NCBI GenBank assembly: GCA_963692975.2
Contig: CAXMMR010000023.1
Coordinates: 62,001-126,000, forward strand
Reading direction: 5' to 3'
Length of the DNA stretch: 64,000 nucleotides
Source of the DNA: CAXMMR01 sp963692975
GTDB lineage: Bacteria; Pseudomonadota; Alphaproteobacteria; Acetobacterales; Acetobacteraceae
Made by a program: the position numbers and the translations under genes. The notes beneath the pieces are model-generated. The model had not been told where the DNA came from and made no database searches. It saw only the letters and a list, made by a program, of their open reading frames with translations. Positions 59,756-64,000 of the stretch are shown piece after piece (the first letter of the stretch is position 1; each line of letters begins with the position of its first letter).

Positions 59756-59840
59756 GCGGTGTCCTGCAATTTGCGCCCCGTCAAGCGGCGGCGTAGTGCC
59801 ACAAGCATGTAAGGCGGCGCGCACGGACGTCAAACGAGGA

Positions 59841-60086
59841 AAGGAAGGCCAGGGCTCTGCCCTGGACCGGGCGCCCATCGCACGTATGCGATGGGTCCCG
59901 ATGCTGGGGCCCGCGGCCCCAGACCCCATTCCGTCTAGAAGCCTAGGCACCCTTTTCTTAGTTGGCGAAGCCATTCAAATCCTACCTTCCCACGCCACCG
60001 ACCCCGCCTAGGAAACGCAGACAACAAATGGATTTTAAAGGCTCCGCCTTTAATGGGGTCCAGGGGCAAAGCCCCTGGCCTTCCCT
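59841..60086 (+). repeat. Composite A-spacer-B repeat leading into acyl-CoA synthetase
   Basis: Module A (59841-59930; CCAGGGCTCTGCCCTGG, CCCATCGCACGTATGCGATGGG, TGGGGCCCGCGGCCCCA), a spacer with TTGGCGAAGCCATTCAAA, and module B (60028-60086). The ATG at 60028 that opens module B is the likely start codon of the synthetase. Confidence 0.9.
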
Positions 60087-61780
60087 TGCCTCATCCGACT
60101 ACCCGCGTTGGCCGAACCTGGCGGCGATGCTGTTCGGCTGCGCCCGGCTCTGGGGCGAGCGCACGGCCTTCCGCCATTATCGTGACGGCGCCTGGCATAC
60201 CCTGAGCTGGAGCGACTTCGCCGACCAGGCCGCCTCGCTGGCCCGGGCCCTGCGCGCCGGCGGCGTCGCGGCGGGCGACCGGGTGCTGATCGCAAGCCCG
60301 AGCCGGCCGGAGGTCGCGGTCGCCGAGCTGGCGCTGATGGCGATCCGCGCCGTCCCGGTCCCCGCCTACGTCACCAACACCGTCGCCGACCACGCCCACC
60401 TGCTGCGCGACGCCGGCGTCCGGGTCGCGATCGTCGGCACCTCGCAGCTTGCAGAAACGGTCGGCGCCGCCGGCCCGCTCGACCGGGTGCTGCTGATGGG
60501 CGGCCCCGAGTGGACGGCCGCGACCGGCGACGGCCTCGGCGTCGGCTTGATCGCGGCGGAGGCGAGCGACATCAAGTCGGGGGCGATGGCCTGCCTGATC
60601 TACACCTCGGGCACCAGCGGCACGCCGCGCGGCGTCATGCAGCCGCACCGCGCCATCCTGGCGAACTGCCGCTCGCTATGGGAGGTGGTGCGCCGGCTGA
60701 ACCTGTCGGGCGAGCGCTACCTCTCCTTTTTGCCGCTCTCGCACGGCTTCGAGCATACGGTCGGGCTGTTCTTCTTTCCCTCGCTCGGCATGGAGATCGT
60801 GTTCGCGCGCGGCGTCGAGCACCTCGCGGCCGACCTGGTGGACGTCGCCCCCGGCGTCGTCATCGTCGTGCCGCGCATCCTGGAAGTGATCCGTGGCCGC
60901 ATCCTCGCCGAGGCGGCGCGCTCCGGCCGCGTGCCGCGCGCCCTGTTCGACGCGGCGCTTGCGGTCGGGCTGCGCCGGCTGGACGGCCGCCTGCGCGCGC
61001 TTGATCGCCTCGCCGACCCGCTGCTCGACCGGCTGGTACGCGCCAGGATACGGGCGAGGTTCGGCGGGCGGCTGCGCGCCGCGGTGTGCGGCGGTGCGAG
61101 GCTCGACCCGGGCGTCGGGCGCTTCTTCACCGCCCTCGGCGTCAAGGTGATGCAGGGTTACGGCCAGACCGAGGCCGGGCCGGTGATCAGCGTCAACCCC
61201 TTCGAGCAGCCGCGCGCCGACACCGTCGGGCCGCCGCTGCAGGAGGTCGAGATCCGCATCGCCGAGGATGGCGAGGTGCTGGTGCGCGGCGAGCTGGTGA
61301 TGGACGGCTACTGGCGCCAGCCGGACGCGACGGCGGCGACCATCGTCGACGGCTGGCTGCACACTGGCGACGTCGGCGTGATCGAGCCGGACGGGCATTT
61401 GCGCATCACCGACCGCAAGCGCGACATCATCGTGCTGGCCGGCGGCGAGACGATCTCGCCGGCCAAGGTCGAGCAGGTGTTGATGGCGCAGCCCGGCATC
61501 GCCCAGGCGGTGGTCGCCGGCGACGGGCAGCAGGGCCTGGTGGCGCTGGTGGTCGCCGAGGACGAGGACGCCGCCGCCGCAGCCGCCGGCGTGGTCGGCG
61601 GCCAACCGCGCGCTGTCGAGCACGGAGCGCATCCGCCGGCATGCCGTGGTCGACAGCTTCACCCTCGCCAACGCCCTGCTGACGCCGACGCAGAAGATCC
61701 GCCGCACCCTGGTGCTGGAGGCGCATTCGGCCCAAATCAGTCGCCTCAAGGAACGGCCGGGGGCCGCTGATCGTGGCTGA
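60028..61780 (+). pseudogene. Acyl-CoA synthetase (AMP-binding), frameshifted near the 3' end
   Basis: An AMP-forming long-chain acyl-CoA ligase. YTSGTSGTPRGVM is the AMP/phosphate-binding motif, YGQTEAGPVIS the acceptor motif, and GWLHTGDVGVIEPDGHLRI with DRKRDIIVLAGGETISPAKV the C-terminal hinge. Near 61591-61596 the frame must shift by one base to continue SAANRALSSTERIRRHAVVD and KIRRTLVLE, ending at TGA 61780. Without the shift the end is a meaningless Pro/Arg/Gly run stopping at 61770. The N-terminal 18 residues come from repeat module B. A single indel could be a sequence error; otherwise the last 60 residues are lost. Confidence 0.88.
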
Positions 61781-62741
61781 CCACACGCACGGGCACGACC
61801 ATCGAGCGCATGCCGGGCACGCACACGGCCATGATGGCGGCCACGGTCCTGGGCTGCACAGCCACGCGCCGAAAACCTTCGACCGCGCATTCGGCGTCGG
61901 CGTGGCGTTGAACCTGCTGATCGTCGGGCTTCAGTTCGGCTACGGCCTGGTGGCGCACTCGATGGCGCTGCTGGCTGACGGGGTGCACAATTTCGGCGAC
62001 GTGCTCGGCCTGCTATTCGCCTGGGCGGCCGCCTGGGCATCGCGGCGCCGGCCCTCGGCGCGGCGAACCTATGGCTGGGGCCGCTCCACCATCCTCGCCT
62101 CGCTGCTCAACGCGGCGATCCTGCTCGCCTCGACCGGCGCCATCGCCGTCGAGGCGGTGCGCCGCCTGGTCACGCCCGGCGCAGTTGCCAGCGGCATCGT
62201 CATGTGGGTGGCCGCGGCGGCGATCCTGGCCAATGGCGGCACCGCGCTGATGTTCATGCGCGGTCGCAGCGACGACCTCAACATACGCGGCGCCTTCCTG
62301 CACATGGCGGGCGATGCCGCGGTCTCCGCCGCCGTGCTGGCCGCCGCCTGGGTGATCACGCTCACCGGCTGGGTCCGGCTCGACCCGCTCGCCAGCCTGC
62401 TGATCGTCGCCGCGATCGCCTGGAGCAGCTTCGGCCTGCTTCGCGAGAGCGTGAACCTGGCGCTGGACGCAGTGCCGCGCGGCCTCGACCACGCGGCAGT
62501 CGAAGCCTGCCTCGCCGGGCTGCCGAACGTCCACGAGGTGCACGACCTGCACATCTGGGGCTTGAGCACGACCAGCATCGCCGCGACGGCACACCTGGTG
62601 GCCCACGGCAGCGACGTCATCGACGTGCGCCAGGCCGCGCAGGCGCTCGCCGAGCGGTTCCGCATCGAGCACTGCACGTTTCAGGTCGAGACGCTGTCGG
62701 GCGCGACGCTCTGCGCGCTGCGGCCGGCCGAGGTGGTCTAG
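61773..62741 (+). CDS. Cation diffusion facilitator (Zn2+/Co2+/Cd2+ exporter)
   Basis: A 322-residue CDF-family exporter of the CzcD/ZitB type. A His-rich N-terminus (HTHGHDHRAHAGHAHGHD) binds metal; TM2 has LADGVHNFGDV and TM5 HMAGDAAVSA, forming the four-ligand transport site. The cytoplasmic C-terminal domain (VHEVHDLHIWGLSTT) is complete. GTG 61773 overlaps the shifted synthetase stop by eight bases, which supports that the synthetase truly ends at 61780. Confidence 0.93.
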   Translation: MADHTHGHDHRAHAGHAHGHDGGHGPGLHSHAPKTFDRAFGVGVALNLLIVGLQFGYGLVAHSMALLADGVHNFGDVLGLLFAWAAAWASRRRPSARRTYGWGRSTILASLLNAAILLASTGAIAVEAVRRLVTPGAVASGIVMWVAAAAILANGGTALMFMRGRSDDLNIRGAFLHMAGDAAVSAAVLAAAWVITLTGWVRLDPLASLLIVAAIAWSSFGLLRESVNLALDAVPRGLDHAAVEACLAGLPNVHEVHDLHIWGLSTTSIAATAHLVAHGSDVIDVRQAAQALAERFRIEHCTFQVETLSGATLCALRPAEVV

Positions 62742-62757
62742 CGGGCTGTTGGAGAAT

Positions 62758-62968
62758 AAAGGCCAGAGGCTCTGCCTGGACTCCGCTGGGGGCGGCGCCC
62801 CCAGACCCGCATGCGTTCAGAGACTGGACGCGCTCTTTCTTGCTAGCAAAGCCACTAAACTCCTGCTTGCTACAGCAACGACCGTTCACGATTACAACGG
62901 ATAACGAACGGATTTCAAAGGCTTCGCCTTCGATGGGGTCAAGGGGCCAAAGCACCTTGCCTTGCCTA
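62758..62968 (+). repeat. Composite A-spacer-B repeat between CDF and YceI genes
   Basis: Module A variant (62758-62812; GGCCAGAGGCTCTGCC, GGGGGCGGCGCCCCC), a 95-base spacer with TAGCAAAGCCACTAAA and ACGACCGTT, and a diverged module B (62908-62968; AAAGGCTTCGCCTTC). It lies between convergent genes and fills that 229-bp gap. Confidence 0.86.
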
Positions 62969-62970
62969 CC

Positions 62971-63615
62971 TCACCGGGGCGGGTTGGCCGGCTCGAAGGC
63001 GGCGCTGATCATCAGCGACACGTCGTCGCCCACCGCCGGCACATATTTCGTCACCCCGAACTGGCTGCGCTTGATGGTGCCGGTTGCCTGGAAGCCGACC
63101 GTGTAATGGTGGTCGATCGGGTTCACTCCGGCGGCATTGAAGCGCACGTCGAGCACCATTGGTCGGGTCAGGCCGTGCAGCGTCAGCGCGCCGGTGACGG
63201 TTGCGTGGCCGCGGCCGATGATGTCGATCTTGGTGCTTTTATAGGTGATGGTCGGGTAGCTCTTGGCGTCGAACCAGTCCGACCCTTGCAGCTCCTGGTC
63301 CAGCTTGTCCGAGGTGGTGTTGAGGCTGGCGGTCGGGATGCTGATCGAGAACTGGTCCGTCGCCGGGCTGTTCGGCGCCAGCGTGAGCGAGCCGGAAACC
63401 TGGCTCATCCGGCCGAAGAAGGTGGTGAAGCCGAGATGCGACAGGCTCCAATACACCTGGGTGTGAAGCGGCTCGACCGTGTAGGCGCCGGGCAGCACGT
63501 CGGCCGGGTTGCGCGTCGGCGTGGTCTGCGCCGCCGCAGCGCCGCCGAGCAGCACCAGGACCGGCAGTGCCAGGACCGGCAGCGCCAAGACCGGCGCGGC
63601 GAGGATCATGCGCAT
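62971..63615 (-). CDS. YceI family periplasmic protein
   Basis: A 214-residue secreted protein with a signal peptide rich in Leu/Pro (two copies of LALPV from a 15-bp direct repeat) and cleavage after AAAAQ. The lipocalin-like YceI fold is marked by YTVEPLHTQVYWSLSHLGFT, FDAKSYPTITYKST and GALTLHGLTRPMVLDV. YceI proteins bind isoprenoids such as polyprenyl quinones in the periplasm; the ligand here is inferred. No cytochrome b561 partner gene is adjacent. Confidence 0.93.
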   Translation of the reverse strand: MRMILAAPVLALPVLALPVLVLLGGAAAAQTTPTRNPADVLPGAYTVEPLHTQVYWSLSHLGFTTFFGRMSQVSGSLTLAPNSPATDQFSISIPTASLNTTSDKLDQELQGSDWFDAKSYPTITYKSTKIDIIGRGHATVTGALTLHGLTRPMVLDVRFNAAGVNPIDHHYTVGFQATGTIKRSQFGVTKYVPAVGDDVSLMISAAFEPANPPR

Positions 63616-63641
63616 TGATGGGTCTCCTATCGTGACGGACG

Positions 63642-63920
63642 CTACATGCCCAGGGCGCGGCGATAGACGTCAAGCAGCGTCTCCTGCTCCTCGACGTCGG
63701 CGGGCTCCTGCTTGCGGATGCGGATGATCTGGCGGATCACCTTGACGTCGAAGCCGGCGGACTTGGCCTCGGTGTAGATGTCCTTGATGTCGCCGCCGAG
63801 CGCGCGCCGCTCCTCCTCCAGGCGCTCGATCCGGTCAATGATCGAACGCAGCCGATCAGCCGCAATGCCGCCGACCTTGGCCTCGTCGCTGATGGTGAGA
63901 TCCGCAGCCTGTCCCGCCAT
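63642..63920 (-). CDS. gapR: GapR/DUF2312 nucleoid-associated protein
   Basis: A 92-residue coiled-coil protein. RLRSIIDRIERLEEERRALG, then KDIYTEAKSAGFDVKVIRQI and IRIRKQEPADVEEQET, match the DUF2312 family, whose Caulobacter member GapR clamps AT-rich, overtwisted DNA and aids topoisomerases at replication and highly transcribed genes. Length and spacing are typical of the family, which is almost confined to alphaproteobacteria. Confidence 0.93.
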   Translation of the reverse strand: MAGQAADLTISDEAKVGGIAADRLRSIIDRIERLEEERRALGGDIKDIYTEAKSAGFDVKVIRQIIRIRKQEPADVEEQETLLDVYRRALGM

Positions 63921-63970
63921 GCAAACTCCTCCCGCTAAGCCGGGCGCGGCGAGTAGCCGAAGCTAGGCGG

Positions 63971-64000
63971 AAAGGCCAGGGGGAGAAGGCCAGGGGGAAA
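63971..64000 (+). repeat. Partial module A at the window edge
   Basis: GGCCAGGGGG occurs twice, 14 bases apart, in the last 30 bases. It looks like the start of a module A cut by the window end. Confidence 0.5.

Overview
The window is a GC-rich bacterial chromosome segment made almost entirely of housekeeping genes. The gene set points to an alphaproteobacterium of the order Rhodospirillales, most likely family Acetobacteraceae. Supporting signs are a CcrM-type GANTC methyltransferase next to rnhB, a three-subunit proton-translocating transhydrogenase (pntAa-pntAb-pntB), a COQ9-family gene near divergent rpsU, a GapR/DUF2312 protein, and an intergenic landscape full of GC-rich hairpin repeats. 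The family assignment is inference; no rRNA or species marker is present.

Layout. 1-16 kb: assorted genes (partial ATP-grasp protein, FAD oxidoreductase, CsbD-like stress protein, DUF488 protein, NRAMP metal transporter, rnhB, ccrM, an MFS carrier, an L-lactate permease, panB, purD, xseA, an epoxide-hydrolase-like protein, an RluC/RluD-type pseudouridine synthase). 16-18 kb: rarA and a secreted His/Met-rich protein. 18.3-46.7 kb: one uninterrupted minus-strand block fusing the L11, beta, str, S10, spc and alpha operons in the order rplK-rplA-rplJ-rplL-rpoB-rpoC-rpsL-rpsG-tuf-rpsJ-rplC-rplD-rplW-rplB-rpsS-rplV-rpsC-rplP-rpmC-rpsQ-rplN-rplX-rplE-rpsN-rpsH-rplF-rplR-rpsE-rpmD-rplO-secY-adk-rpsM-rpsK-rpoA-rplQ. 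fusA is missing from between rpsG and tuf, and secE-nusG are not upstream of rplK. 47-64 kb: a YVTN beta-propeller protein, def-coq9, rpsU, a GT4 glycosyltransferase, a decayed AbrB antitoxin, a DUF2306-like membrane protein, the pnt operon, a lipoprotein, pepF with an ABC1/UbiB-type kinase, an acyl-CoA synthetase, a CDF metal exporter, a YceI protein and gapR.

Two repeat systems occupy most intergenic gaps. Family HP (six copies, about 110 bp) is two A/T-rich hairpins facing each other across a variable centre. Family A/B (about 20 sites) is built from short GC-rich triloop hairpins, often arranged as module A, a 70-140 bp spacer, then module B. Copies lie inside the ribosomal/RNA-polymerase block (rpoB-rpoC, rplO-secY, rpsK-rpoA, rpoA-rplQ gaps) and some supply start or stop ends of proteins.

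Three genes (rpoC, the ABC1 kinase, the acyl-CoA synthetase) each carry a single apparent frameshift, and adk has lost its normal start codon (ATA overlapping the secY stop). Because rpoC is essential, sequence or assembly errors are a serious explanation for at least that case. The AbrB antitoxin has two lesions and looks like a genuine pseudogene. I found no CRISPR array, prophage, transposase, rRNA or tRNA gene, and no clear novel multi-gene system; the most interesting material is the repeat families and the lesions in essential genes.
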